This document shows, piece by piece, positions 1-10,743 of a DNA stretch of 64,000 nucleotides; position 1 is the first letter of the stretch; each line of letters opens with the position of its first letter. A program made the position numbers and the translations under genes. The DNA is from Flavobacteriaceae bacterium (GTDB lineage: Bacteria > Bacteroidota > Bacteroidia > Flavobacteriales > Flavobacteriaceae). The notes below the pieces were generated by a model. That model did no database searches. It was given only the letters and a program-made list of their open reading frames with translations, and was not told the DNA's origin. The DNA is taken from contig JADGEL010000002.1 of assembly GCA_016744415.1 (NCBI GenBank), forward strand, positions 496,001 to 560,000, read 5' to 3'.

Positions 1-1592
1 TCGGAATCTCAATTAACGAGACAACAACATTAGATAGCATCAAAGAAATTGTTGAAGTATTGGCAACTGCTGAAGGAAAAGAGTTACCCACAATTCAAGT
101 TTCAGAAAACTCATCTATTCCACCTGAAATGAAAAGAGCATCTGCCTATATGCAGCATGAAGTTTTTAATTCGTACCACTCAGAAACTGAGATGATGCGC
201 TATATCAAAAAGCTAGAGCGCAAAGATATTTCACTAACAGACTCAATGATATCATTAGGCTCATGTACAATGAAATTAAATGCCGCTTCTGAAATGCTCC
301 CTTTGAGTTATGGAAGCTGGAATAACATTCACCCATTTGTGCCAATTGAACAAGCAACCGGTTATCAAGAATTATTTAGAGGACTTGAAGCTTCTTTAAA
401 TGAAATTACAGGTTTCTATGCAACTTCTTTACAGCCAAATTCTGGTGCTCAAGGAGAATATGCTGGGTTGTTAACTATTAGAGCATATCATGAATCTAGA
501 GCAGATAATCACAGAAATATTTGTTTGATTCCTTCTTCTGCGCACGGTACAAATCCTGCATCAGCAGTAATGGCAGGTATGAAAGTAGTGGTTACTAAAT
601 CTATGGATAACGGTAATATTGATGTTGATGATTTGCGCGAAAAGGCCGAATTGCACAAAGATAATTTAGCAGCATTGATGGTAACTTACCCTTCAACACA
701 TGGTGTATTTGAATCATCAATTAGAGAAATTACGCAAATTATTCACACCAATGGTGGTCAAGTTTATATGGATGGCGCTAATATGAATGCACAAGTGGGG
801 TTGACAAATCCTGCAACAATTGGCGCAGATGTTTGTCACCTTAACTTACATAAAACATTTGCAATTCCACATGGTGGTGGTGGACCAGGAGTTGGACCTA
901 TTTGTGTTGCTAAACATTTAGCAGAATTTTTACCAAGTAATCCAATTATTAAAACTGGTGGTAAAAATGCAATTACAGCTGTTTCATCTGCTCCTTGGGG
1001 ATCAGCTATGGTTGATATTATTTCGTACTCGTACATCAAAATGTTAGGAGCTAAAGGATTAACAACTTCAACCAAATATGCGATACTAAATGCCAACTAT
1101 TTAAAAACAGCTTTAGAAGAGCATTACTCTATATTATATGCTGGCGAAAGAGGAAGAGCTGCACATGAAATGATTGTAGATTTTAGAGAATTTAAAGAAA
1201 AAGGAATTGAAGTTACTGATATTGCGAAGAGGTTGATGGATTACGGATTCCACGCCCCTACACTCTCTTTTCCTGTTGCAGGAACTCTGATGGTTGAACC
1301 AACTGAGAGCGAAAACAAAGCAGAATTAGATCGTTTTATTTCAGCGATGGTTTCAATCAAAAAAGAAATTGATAATTTTAATCCAGAAGATTCAGTTTTA
1401 AAAAATGCACCACATACTCAAGCAATGATTACTGCTGATGTTTGGTCACATTCATACTCAAGACAAGAAGCGGCATTTCCTTTAGAGTATATTAAAGATA
1501 ATAAGTTTTGGCCACCTGTAAGAAGAGTGAATGATGCCTATGGTGATAGAAACTTGGTGTGTTCTTGTAATCCTATTGAGGATTATATGTAG
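1..1592 (+). CDS. gcvP: Glycine dehydrogenase (decarboxylating), P-protein; C-terminal part, cut by window edge
   Basis: P-protein of the cytoplasmic glycine cleavage system: PLP-dependent decarboxylation of glycine with transfer of aminomethyl to the H-protein lipoyl arm. The reading frame is open through the left edge (codons from base 3), so the true start lies outside; about 530 of the usual roughly 950 residues are present. The PLP-lysine motif NLHKTF followed by the glycine-rich stretch PHGGGGPG is intact, with the lysine codon at 852-854. The motif [11 protein letters not shown] and the C-terminal [15 protein letters not shown] are typical of the family. The next gene, rplS, has its own promoter, so gcvP probably ends its transcript here. 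Family assignment is certain; only the N-terminal half cannot be judged. Confidence 0.97.
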   Translation, partial: GISINETTTLDSIKEIVEVLATAEGKELPTIQVSENSSIPPEMKRASAYMQHEVFNSYHSETEMMRYIKKLERKDISLTDSMISLGSCTMKLNAASEMLPLSYGSWNNIHPFVPIEQATGYQELFRGLEASLNEITGFYATSLQPNSGAQGEYAGLLTIRAYHESRADNHRNICLIPSSAHGTNPASAVMAGMKVVVTKSMDNGNIDVDDLREKAELHKDNLAALMVTYPSTHGVFESSIREITQIIHTNGGQVYMDGANMNAQVGLTNPATIGADVCHLNLHKTFAIPHGGGGPGVGPICVAKHLAEFLPSNPIIKTGGKNAITAVSSAPWGSAMVDIISYSYIKMLGAKGLTTSTKYAILNANYLKTALEEHYSILYAGERGRAAHEMIVDFREFKEKGIEVTDIAKRLMDYGFHAPTLSFPVAGTLMVEPTESENKAELDRFISAMVSIKKEIDNFNPEDSVLKNAPHTQAMITADVWSHSYSRQEAAFPLEYIKDNKFWPPVRRVNDAYGDRNLVCSCNPIEDYM

Positions 1593-1694
1593 AGTAGAGT
1601 TATAAAATAACATATTACAAACAACTATTAATTTCTTGCACTATAAGGTCTAATCAACAGGAAAAAGCACTCTTAAAAAAAGTTATCTAAAGTG

Positions 1695-1724
1695 TTGCGC
1701 AACAAAACAAAAGACTTACATTTG
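1695..1724 (+). promoter_or_regulatory. rplS promoter (Bacteroidetes type)
   Basis: TTG at 1695-1697, 19-nt spacer, then TACATTTG at 1717-1724, an exact match to the Bacteroidetes consensus TTG-N19-TAnnTTTG. Transcription should start near 1730, giving a leader of about 60 nt that holds the hairpin described next. Confidence 0.8.
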
Positions 1725-1731
1725 CACACGC

Positions 1732-1777
1732 AAAATCAACCTCTGACGAGAATCGTGAATGTTGGTTTTAGTAAACC
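1732..1777 (+). ncRNA. Structured 5' leader of rplS, candidate L19 autoregulatory element
   Basis: AAAATCAAC (1732-1740) pairs with GTTGGTTTT (1761-1769) over 9 bp with one G-U. Inside, ACGA (1746-1749) pairs with TCGT (1753-1756) around a GAA loop. A competing hairpin, GGTTT (1764-1768) with AAACC (1773-1777), uses the same 3' strand, so the two folds exclude each other. Ribosomal-protein leaders that bind the encoded protein are well known; that this one binds L19 is inference. Confidence 0.55.
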
Positions 1778-1792
1778 ATTAAAACTATAAAA

Positions 1793-2143
1793 ATGGCAGA
1801 TTTAGTAAAGTTCGTTCAAGACGAATTTGTATCAAAAAATGAATTTCCTGACTTTTCAGCAGGAGATACCATTACAGTATATTACGAAATTAAGGAAGGT
1901 GATAAAGTACGTACGCAGCATTTTAGAGGTGTTGTAATTCAACGTAAAGGCTCTGGTGCCTCAGAAACTTTTACTATCAGAAAAATGTCTGGTATTGTTG
2001 GAGTTGAGCGTATTTTTCCAGTAAACCTACCTGCACTTCAAAAAATTGAAGTAAACAAACAAGGTAAAGTAAGAAGAGCACGTATCTATTACTTTAGAGG
2101 CTTAACTGGTAAGAAAGCTAGAATTAAAGAGGTTCGTAGATAA
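1793..2143 (+). CDS. rplS: 50S ribosomal protein L19
   Basis: L19 of the large subunit, at the interface with the 30S subunit. The 116 residues match the family length, with the core FRGVVIQRKGSG, FTIRKMSG and the basic C-terminal RARIYYFRGLTGKKARIKE. The ATG at 1793 follows an A-rich leader without a Shine-Dalgarno sequence, as usual in this phylum. The gene stands alone (no trmD or rimM beside it) between its own promoter and a strong terminator, so it is monocistronic. Confidence 0.98.
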   Translation: MADLVKFVQDEFVSKNEFPDFSAGDTITVYYEIKEGDKVRTQHFRGVVIQRKGSGASETFTIRKMSGIVGVERIFPVNLPALQKIEVNKQGKVRRARIYYFRGLTGKKARIKEVRR

Positions 2144-2165
2144 TATAATATTAAGCTCAAAAAAC

Positions 2166-2200
2166 AAAAAAACCGATTTGAAATTCAAATCGGTTTTTTT
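2166..2200 (+). terminator. Rho-independent terminator of rplS
   Basis: Perfect stem, AACCGATTTG pairing with CAAATCGGTT around AAATT, flanked by A and T runs so that it could act in both directions. Confidence 0.9.
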
Positions 2201-2287
2201 TACTTATAAACATTTGTTAACAAAACACGTTCATATTTTGTTGAAAATTAAAGTGTTGCATTTTATAATTTATTTTTAGATAGCTAC

Positions 2288-2295
2288 TATATTTG
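2288..2295 (+). promoter_or_regulatory. -7 element for the small-ORF/structured-RNA locus
   Basis: TATATTTG fits TAnnTTTG exactly. No TTG lies at the ideal spacing; the nearest is at 2256-2258. The predicted start near 2302 precedes a tiny ORF, MQKLVSKLFLTISS, at 2307-2351 that could be a leader peptide. Confidence 0.5.
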
Positions 2296-2444
2296 TAAAA
2301 GAAATAATGCAGAAACTTGTTTCGAAGTTATTTTTAACTATCAGTTCTTAATTTATTAATCAGAAATATTACGATGCTTTTATTGGAATCGCAAGAGGAT
2401 TATAAACGTGTAACATGACTGGGGATATTTTAAAAAATGATAGA

Positions 2445-2470
2445 TGTTCTTGAACATCGTTTTTCATATT
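2445..2470 (+). other. Hairpin in the leader of the small-ORF locus
   Basis: GATGTTC pairs with GAACATC across TT, extended outward by ATGA with TCAT. It lies about 40 nt upstream of the small ORF. A T-run follows, so it could be an attenuator as well as an mRNA structure. The rest of 2302-2509 holds only three very short ATG frames of 12 to 20 codons. Confidence 0.35.
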
Positions 2471-2509
2471 TAACAAAATATAAACCACAAAGTATTTAGC
2501 ATACCATTA

Positions 2510-2659
2510 ATGGAATATATGAATATGAAAAGCAATTTTAAAAGGGTTGTTTATAGTAAGTTGCTTTTATTAAAAAGCAGCAACAAAGCTTTCGCAGCAA
2601 TTTTAAAAGGAAAATCAAATGCAAATGAGAAGTCAATCGCTAAAATTAACATTGAGTAA
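2510..2659 (+). CDS. Candidate small basic protein, 46-49 aa, unrecognised
   Basis: An ATG frame of 49 codons (alternative starts at 2519 and 2525) encodes a lysine-rich peptide beginning MEYMNMKSNFKRVVYSKLLL and ending KSIAKINIE. It has a short hydrophobic run LLLL and an Ala/Leu-rich centre, so an amphipathic helix is plausible; there is no signal peptide or known motif. It lies in an otherwise empty 830-bp gap, behind a TAnnTTTG element and ahead of a structured RNA segment and a terminator, which together look like one dedicated transcript. The stop codon is part of the first stem of the downstream structure. It may be a real small protein, a leader peptide or a chance frame. Confidence 0.4.
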   Translation: MEYMNMKSNFKRVVYSKLLLLKSSNKAFAAILKGKSNANEKSIAKINIE

Positions 2660-2847
2660 CTCATTAACAAATTGAAACTCGAGATTTTGAAAAAAATCGT
2701 TTGAGGGATGAAATGAGTTGATAGTGAAAGTTAACAGAAGTGATTAACAAGCAATAATCGAAAGGTTGTTGCGATTACGAGCAAGCGAAATTCCAGCAAA
2801 AAGCCATGATAAACGAGCAATCATTTATGATGGCTTTTGTTTTTTTA
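2658..2847 (+). ncRNA. Structured RNA segment downstream of the small ORF
   Basis: Successive helices are visible: AACTCATT (2658-2665) with AATGAGTT (2712-2719); nested CTC/GAG plus GATTTT (2683-2688) with AAAATC (2693-2698); then a 9-bp hairpin GCAATAATC (2751-2759), GAAA tetraloop, GGTTGTTGC (2764-2772), with two G-U pairs; then the terminator hairpin. No tmRNA, SRP, RNase P or 6S signature was recognised. It is either a structured 3' UTR of the small ORF or an independent sRNA. Confidence 0.5.
2799..2847 (+). terminator. Terminator of the small-ORF/sRNA locus
   Basis: AAAGCCAT-G-ATAAA pairs with TTTAT-G-ATGGCTTT with a single G-G mismatch, followed by a TG-interrupted T-run. Confidence 0.75.
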
Positions 2848-2938
2848 TTCATCTGTTAATAAAGTAATCTACATATTTTAATTTCAGCAATAAAACACTA
2901 AATTAATGCTAAATTAAGATTAAAAAATCCCTTATTAA

Positions 2939-5200
<2,262 letters not shown>

Positions 5201-5221
5201 ATATTGATTTATAAAAAAGTT

Positions 5222-5253
5222 AAAAAAGCCCTCTCTTTTGTTAGGGCTTTTTT
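5222..5253 (+). terminator. Terminator of icd
   Basis: AAAAAAGCCCT and AGGGCTTTTTT form a perfect stem around a 10-nt loop. Confidence 0.9.
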
Positions 5254-5255
5254 AG

Positions 5256-5263
5256 TACTTTTG
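5256..5263 (+). promoter_or_regulatory. Possible promoter for the DUF6095/ATP-grasp pair
   Basis: TACTTTTG fits TAnnTTTG directly after the icd terminator. The would-be -33 TTG at 5238-5240 is spaced 15 rather than 19 nt, so support is moderate. Confidence 0.4.
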
Positions 5264-5305
5264 AGTTTCTGCGTTATTAATAAAGTAAAGGAGTAATTAT
5301 ACCCT

Positions 5306-5383
5306 ATTAAAAAAATAAGTGTTGAGAAGTTATTGAGTGAATATGAGAATGCTCTCAATACTATAAAATATTACGATGAGTAG
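5306..5383 (+). other. Short reading frame without ATG, stop overlapping the next start
   Basis: From a possible ATT start, 25 sense codons read IKKISVEKLLSEYENALNTI and then KYYDE, a coding-like acidic/amphipathic composition. The frame ends at TAG 5381-5383, which overlaps the ATG at 5376 of the next gene as in coupled genes. An AAAGGAG lies at 5287-5293. No ATG, GTG or TTG precedes it in frame. It may be the remnant of a lost upstream gene or a small gene with a rare start. Confidence 0.25.
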
Positions 5384-5600
5384 CAATAAAGACATTATTG
5401 TAAAAGGAATTAAATTTTTAGGAGCAGCCCTACCATTGATGCTTATTGGCCCAGTTTTTATTACTATTGGATACAAAGCATTAAGGGATGATAATTACAT
5501 CTGGATAACTTTAGGAATCATACTTTCATTTAGCGCAATTATTCTTGCATTTTTGGGAGTAAAAACAATCCTGAATGGTTTTTTTGACACAAAAAAATGA
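5376..5600 (+). CDS. Small two-helix membrane protein, DUF6095-like
   Basis: A 74-residue inner-membrane protein with two predicted transmembrane helices (about residues 12-33, ending GPVFITIGYKAL, and 42-65, ILSFSAIILAFLG) separated by a short polar loop DDNY. The length and pattern recall DUF6095, a family of small flavobacterial membrane proteins of unknown function; I assign it from memory of the pattern, not from a search. Its stop overlaps the ATG of the following ATP-grasp gene by 4 bases (ATGA), implying translational coupling. A linked role is likely, but its nature cannot be read from the sequence. Confidence 0.75.
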   Translation: MSSNKDIIVKGIKFLGAALPLMLIGPVFITIGYKALRDDNYIWITLGIILSFSAIILAFLGVKTILNGFFDTKK

Positions 5601-6655
5601 GTAAGTTCAAGGCATCATTTCATAGGTTAACAAATTGGGAGCATTGGCCATCATACATGTTTTACTTGCCAAACATCCCTTATTCATTTTACCTAGCTCT
5701 CAAAGCAAGGAATCTTGTTTTTTTTACTGCTACCAATCCAGCCATCAAAAATTCTGGAAATGGCATGGAATCAAAATACGAAACGATTAAAATGATTCCT
5801 GAGGCATACAAACCTAAAACTGTTTTTATAAAAACAGAAACAGCTTTTAAAACTATATTAAAAAAGATAGATTTAAACAGCATAGATTTTCCATTAATTG
5901 CAAAACCAGATATTGGTTTTAGAGGAGTATTGGTTCAAAAAATAGATTCAAAAAATGAGTTGAAAGTATATTTTGAAAGCAACCCAATAGACATCATTAT
6001 TCAAGAATTTATCCTTTACCCAAAAGAGTGCGGTATCTTTTATTATCGACTTCCAAACGAAAAATCAGGAACAATCACTTCCATCACTTTAAAAAAATTT
6101 TTAAGTGTATTAGGTGATGGACATAAAACGTTATCAGAATTAATTCTTAATGATAAAAGAGCATATCTCTATTTTGAGATTCTTAAAAAAATTCATGGAG
6201 ATACATTAGAATCCATTCCAAAAAAAGGAGACGAAGTTACTTTGACAGTTATCGGAAATCACTCTAAAGGAACTGAATTTATTGATGGAAATCATTTAAT
6301 CAACAAAAAACTTACCGAAGCTATTGATAAAATCAGTCATCAAATTGAAGGCTGGTTTTATGGAAGATTAGATATTAAATATGAGTCTATCGAAAAATTA
6401 ATGAAAGGTAAAAATTTTACAATTTTAGAAATTAACGGAATCATCTCAGAGCCAACTCATATTTATGATTCATCAAAAAATTCTTATTTTGATGCTGTAA
6501 GAACCATCAAAAATCATTGGAAAATCATTTATCAGGTTGCTACTAATAATCACAAACAACAAAATGTTGCTTACGCCAATACGATGGAGTTTTGTAAAGA
6601 AATGATTGCTTTAAAAAAGTATGCTAAAAAATTAAATAAGCTACGATTGCAGTAA
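5597..6655 (+). CDS. ATP-grasp domain protein
   Basis: Predicted ATP-dependent carboxylate-amine/thiol ligase of 352 residues. Visible ATP-grasp elements: a nucleotide-binding lysine in PLIAKPDIGFRGVLV (about residues 99-113), the hinge strand IIIQEFI, a basic/aromatic central region, and the C-terminal metal-binding ExN in ILEINGIISEP. The substrate is unknown; D-Ala-D-Ala ligase-like and cell-wall or peptide-tailoring enzymes share this fold. No signal peptide, so cytoplasmic, although its coupled neighbour is a membrane protein. The 3' end overlaps the convergent dinB-like gene by 15 bp. Confidence 0.85.
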   Translation: MSKFKASFHRLTNWEHWPSYMFYLPNIPYSFYLALKARNLVFFTATNPAIKNSGNGMESKYETIKMIPEAYKPKTVFIKTETAFKTILKKIDLNSIDFPLIAKPDIGFRGVLVQKIDSKNELKVYFESNPIDIIIQEFILYPKECGIFYYRLPNEKSGTITSITLKKFLSVLGDGHKTLSELILNDKRAYLYFEILKKIHGDTLESIPKKGDEVTLTVIGNHSKGTEFIDGNHLINKKLTEAIDKISHQIEGWFYGRLDIKYESIEKLMKGKNFTILEINGIISEPTHIYDSSKNSYFDAVRTIKNHWKIIYQVATNNHKQQNVAYANTMEFCKEMIALKKYAKKLNKLRLQ

Positions 6656-7138
6656 TTGATCTTTTGGAGTTGTTGGGTTGTACCCAAAATCTTCGTCAGG
6701 AATTTCAATCCCTAATTGGGCAATAATATATCCTAAACTTGCAAAATGATGTGTTGCATGACTGTGAGCTTGAATTAACAAACTACCCAAAGTGTAATTT
6801 TGAGTAACAACACCCATACCTAAATCGTCAGACACCAAAATTAATTGTTCCATATCAACTGATTTTAATTCATTTAATTTCAATAAAATATTATTGAAAT
6901 AATTTATCCCTTCTTCTGTATCAATTTCAACCAATTCATTTCTTTTTCTCGTAGACAAGTCAACTGCTCCGTTAGGTAAGCCATCAAATAAACAATCAAA
7001 AATATCTAAAATATGCCTCATATGTCCACCAATACTAGAGTAATAAGGAGCTATAGAAGTGTTACTATATTGTTGATTCGAAATTGAGTTTAATAATTTA
7101 ATCCCTCTTTCAAGATTTTTTTCGATAGCGTTAATCAT
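6641..7138 (-). CDS. DinB family metal-binding protein
   Basis: A 165-residue protein of the DinB/YfiT four-helix-bundle superfamily. The metal-ligand histidines are visible: H39 and H42 in GGHMRHILD, and the cluster HSHATHH near residue 127. Members bind a divalent metal; several are thiol transferases, many are uncharacterised, and the name reflects homology to B. subtilis DinB rather than a proven DNA-damage role. Single gene, convergent with the ATP-grasp gene and overlapping its end by 15 bp. Confidence 0.85.
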   Translation of the reverse strand: MINAIEKNLERGIKLLNSISNQQYSNTSIAPYYSSIGGHMRHILDIFDCLFDGLPNGAVDLSTRKRNELVEIDTEEGINYFNNILLKLNELKSVDMEQLILVSDDLGMGVVTQNYTLGSLLIQAHSHATHHFASLGYIIAQLGIEIPDEDFGYNPTTPKDQLLQS

Positions 7139-7205
7139 AAATTATATCAGTTGGTTATGAAAGTCTGTCGTAAATATACAGATTATTTACATGATTATTT
7201 CAGAG

Positions 7206-7233
7206 AGTATAATTAAATTATTTAATCTATACT
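7206..7233. repeat. AT-rich imperfect palindrome upstream of the dinB-like gene
   Basis: AGTATA-A-TTAAAT-T-ATTTAA-TC-TATACT: two nested inverted pairs in the 268-bp divergent gap. It could be an operator, but AT-richness makes chance palindromes common. Nothing else stands out in 7139-7406. Confidence 0.3.
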
Positions 7234-7406
7234 ATCTCAACTATTTATAACTTAAAAATAATAAAGTATCCACAAAAGTTTTATAAAATGCTATCAATGA
7301 CACATTCAAATCAAAATAAAAATAACTCCAAAACCTAAGGAACATTGCATTAATTCAATCAGAATTGAAAGATAATTGAGTATCTTTATGTCCTCAAAAT
7401 CTTAAG

Positions 7407-10400
7407 ATGTTGTTTCCGAAAATTAGAATATATCTATCCCTTATTTTTCAGGTTTTTATTTCAGGTTTTATCCTTGCACAAAATAGCCCCCCTGAAATTA
7501 CTGCCACAGGAAACCAAATGTATTGCCCTGTTTCAGACATAAATATTGCAACATCCGTTTCAATTGTTGACTCAGATGATACTGGAACCGAAGCTATGTA
7601 CATTCAAATTTCATCGGGTTATCAAAATGGAGAAGATACATTAACACTTACAGGTACGCATCCCAATATCACAACTGTTTGGAATGCTACAACTGGTAAA
7701 TTAGAATTAAACAGTATTAGTGGTGGTGAAGTTTTATATACCGAATTTATTGCAGCAATAGAAGATGTTGTTTATAACACATCCAATACTAATGCTACTG
7801 GAGATAGGGATTTTTCTATAACGTTTGGCGATGCAAATTACTTACCTTCTTCCGATCATTTTTATGAATATGTACCACAAATCGGAATTACTTGGACTGA
7901 TGCAAAGGTAGCTGCTGAAGCAAGAAATTATTTCGGACTCCAAGGATATTTAGCCACTTTAGAAACTGCTGATGAAGCGCAACTTTCTGGAGAACAAGCT
8001 GAAGGAGCAGGATGGATTGGAGGCAGTGATGCGGCAAATGAAAGTGAATGGAAATGGGTTACCGGACCTAATTCTGGAGTTGTTTTTTGGAATGGACTTG
8101 CAAACGGATCATCTCCAAATTTTGCTTTTTGGAACACCGGAGAACCTAACCAAGCAGGTAATGAAGATTACGCACATATCACAGCTCCATCTGTTGGAAT
8201 ACCTGGTTCTTGGAATGACCTGTCAAATAATGGAGCGGCCTCAGGAAACTATCAGCCTAAAGGATATGTAGTTGAATATGGAGGCTCGGTTGGAGATCCT
8301 ATTTTAAATTTATCAGCAAGTACAAGTATTCATATTCCAGAAATCACCAGTACAATTCCAAATACTATTTGCGATTCTGGTTCAATGACCTTAGAAGCAA
8401 CCTCAAATATAGGAACTATTAATTGGTATGATTCAGACACAAGTAATACAGTTTTATTTACAGGAAATATTTTCTCTACACCTTCTATTAGTGCAACAAC
8501 GCCATATTTTGTAAGTGCAGTTTCTGACGCTTCATGTACTAATGGTGCAAGAATGCTAATTTTGGCTACTGTAAACCCTACACCAATGATTAACTCTACT
8601 ACTGGAGATATTATTTGTTTTAATGGTACTGGAAATTTACAAGCAACATCAACTACAGGAAGTATAATAAATTGGTATGCAACAGCTATTGGAGGCCCAA
8701 GTTTAGGAACAGGAATTTCATTTATTACCCCATCGCTTACTACTACAACGATTTATTATGTAGATGCATCTACAAGTACCTGTACAACATTATCTAGAAC
8801 ACCTGTAGAATTAACAGTTCTTACTACACCTGCTCCAACAGGTGATGCAATTCAAACCTATTGCGAGTTTGACAATGCAGTAGTTACAGATTTATCAATC
8901 CTTTCTGGTGCGAATATAAAATGGTATGATGCACTTACTGGTGGAACTGAATATACAGGAACTGAGTCTTTAGTTGATGGTCAAATTTATTACGCTTCAC
9001 AAAACGATGGCACATGTGAAAGTACAGATCGGCTAGAAGTTTTTGTAAACGTTTATACTACAGTTACCCCAACTACTATCTCTCCACTTACTGGATGCGA
9101 CAATAATTTAGATGGCGATGACACCAATGGTTTTATTGAATTCGATTTAACTCAAAAAGAAACTGAAATACTCAACGGACAAGCTCCTTCAGATTTTACC
9201 TTGACTTATTTTACAGCTTCAGATTATAATGCTTTAAGTTTAATTGCTACTCCCTCTGTTTTTACAAATACAATTGTAAATGGGCAAACCATTTATGTGC
9301 GTATGACCAACAATTTAGAAGGGGCTTGTTTTTCTGATACTTCTTTCGAAATTGAAGTTTTTGAATTGCCTGTTTTAAATACACCTCCTTTTGTCTTAGA
9401 ACAATGCGATGATGATTTCGATGGATTCAACGTTTTTAACCTAACTGAAATCAATACCGATATTGTTACCTCCATTACCTCAGAAATATTTACGTATCAC
9501 GAATCTCCTGCGGATGCTATTTCTGGTGGAAGCCCAATTCCAAATCCAACAACCTATACCAATATAGATCCAAATATTGATACAAATGTTTGGGTACGGA
9601 TAGAAAATAGTAATGGCTGTTTTAGAACTACACAAATAGAATTGGTTGTAAAACCATCTGCAATTCCAACTAATTTTTTAGAAGAATTTTATGCCTGTGA
9701 TGATGGTACAGATACCACTGACGGAATTGCAACTTTCAACTTTAGTAGTGTTACTGCTCAGATCGAAGCTATTTTTCCAGTAGCAATTGATGTCTATTAT
9801 TATGAAAATGAAGCTGATGCTACCAGTGAAATTAACGAAATACCAGACCCTAGTAATCATCAAAACACCAACTCTCCTGGAATACAAGAAATCTGGGTAA
9901 GAGCCGATAGCCAATTAGGAAACGATTGTTTAGGAAACGGACATCATGTTACCCTATTTGTAAACTCACTACCTCAGTTTGATGTAGATTTAACAAGGAT
10001 TGTTTGTTTAAACCTACCTCCTATCACTTTAGAAACTTACAATGCAAATGATAGCTATTCCTATGTTTGGACGGATGAAAATAATGCGATTATCAGCAAT
10101 CAACCAACAGCAAGTGTATCCGTTGGTGGGGTATATACCGTAGTAGCAAGTTTTACGTATCCTGACGGAACAGTATGTCAATCTGAAGAAAGAACAACTA
10201 CAGTAAGTGAATCTATCATTGCAACTATTAATATTAATGATGTAACTATTGTTGATGATTCTGAAAACAATACCATCACCATTAACAACACTGGTACAAA
10301 TCTAGGAATTGGTGATTATGAGTTTGCCTTAGATGATGGCAATGACGGAATTGGTTTTTACCAAGACGAACCCTATTTTGAAAACGTTGCTCCAGGTATC

Positions 10401-10739
10401 AGAACCATTTATGTACAAGATAAAAACAATTGTGGTGTCGTAAAACTGAAAGTGGCTGTTATCGGTTTTCCAAAATTCTTTACACCAAATAATGACGGTG
10501 AAAATGATACTTGGCAAATAAAAGGTGTTGGAGAAAATTTCTTCTCGAGTTCTCTCATTTATATTTATGATCGCTATGGTAAAATGATTACAAAAGTAGA
10601 TCCTACTACTCAAGGGTGGGATGGATATTACAACGGAGAATCTCTACCATCTACCGATTATTGGTTTACTGCCGAACTCATAGACCAAAACGGAAATACC
10701 CGAAACCGTAAAGGACACTTTAGCCTTGTGAGGAGATAG
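7407..10739 (+). CDS. T9SS type B sorted surface protein with C-type lectin domain and Ig-like repeats
   Basis: A 1110-residue exported protein. Signal peptide at 1-25 (hydrophobic, ending FILAQ). Residues about 150-292 form a C-type lectin-like domain: YEYVPQIGITWTDAK, WIGGSDAANESEWKW, FAFWNTGEPN and YVVEYGG follow the canonical order. Residues about 300-1000 are Thr/Ser/Asp-rich Ig/PKD-like beta repeats with recurring TGDIICFNG-type and CDDDFDGFN-like segments and paired cysteines. The last roughly 90 residues (FFTPNNDGENDTW, IYIYDRYGKMI, GWDGYYNG, GHFSLVRR) are the gliding-motility-type (CHU_C, type B) T9SS signal. Probably a glycan-binding adhesin or gliding-related surface protein. Single gene. 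Confidence 0.93.
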   Translation: MLFPKIRIYLSLIFQVFISGFILAQNSPPEITATGNQMYCPVSDINIATSVSIVDSDDTGTEAMYIQISSGYQNGEDTLTLTGTHPNITTVWNATTGKLELNSISGGEVLYTEFIAAIEDVVYNTSNTNATGDRDFSITFGDANYLPSSDHFYEYVPQIGITWTDAKVAAEARNYFGLQGYLATLETADEAQLSGEQAEGAGWIGGSDAANESEWKWVTGPNSGVVFWNGLANGSSPNFAFWNTGEPNQAGNEDYAHITAPSVGIPGSWNDLSNNGAASGNYQPKGYVVEYGGSVGDPILNLSASTSIHIPEITSTIPNTICDSGSMTLEATSNIGTINWYDSDTSNTVLFTGNIFSTPSISATTPYFVSAVSDASCTNGARMLILATVNPTPMINSTTGDIICFNGTGNLQATSTTGSIINWYATAIGGPSLGTGISFITPSLTTTTIYYVDASTSTCTTLSRTPVELTVLTTPAPTGDAIQTYCEFDNAVVTDLSILSGANIKWYDALTGGTEYTGTESLVDGQIYYASQNDGTCESTDRLEVFVNVYTTVTPTTISPLTGCDNNLDGDDTNGFIEFDLTQKETEILNGQAPSDFTLTYFTASDYNALSLIATPSVFTNTIVNGQTIYVRMTNNLEGACFSDTSFEIEVFELPVLNTPPFVLEQCDDDFDGFNVFNLTEINTDIVTSITSEIFTYHESPADAISGGSPIPNPTTYTNIDPNIDTNVWVRIENSNGCFRTTQIELVVKPSAIPTNFLEEFYACDDGTDTTDGIATFNFSSVTAQIEAIFPVAIDVYYYENEADATSEINEIPDPSNHQNTNSPGIQEIWVRADSQLGNDCLGNGHHVTLFVNSLPQFDVDLTRIVCLNLPPITLETYNANDSYSYVWTDENNAIISNQPTASVSVGGVYTVVASFTYPDGTVCQSEERTTTVSESIIATININDVTIVDDSENNTITINNTGTNLGIGDYEFALDDGNDGIGFYQDEPYFENVAPGIRTIYVQDKNNCGVVKLKVAVIGFPKFFTPNNDGENDTWQIKGVGENFFSSSLIYIYDRYGKMITKVDPTTQGWDGYYNGESLPSTDYWFTAELIDQNGNTRNRKGHFSLVRR

Positions 10740-10743
10740 AAAT

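Noticed and set aside
2658-2847. tmRNA, SRP RNA or RNase P RNA
   Set aside because: None of the hallmark sequences (tag-peptide ORF with CCA end, GGAA-tetraloop SRP core, P4 core) is present.
7972-8271. 99-codon frame inside the lectin-domain gene
   Set aside because: Alternate frame of a clearly coding lectin domain.
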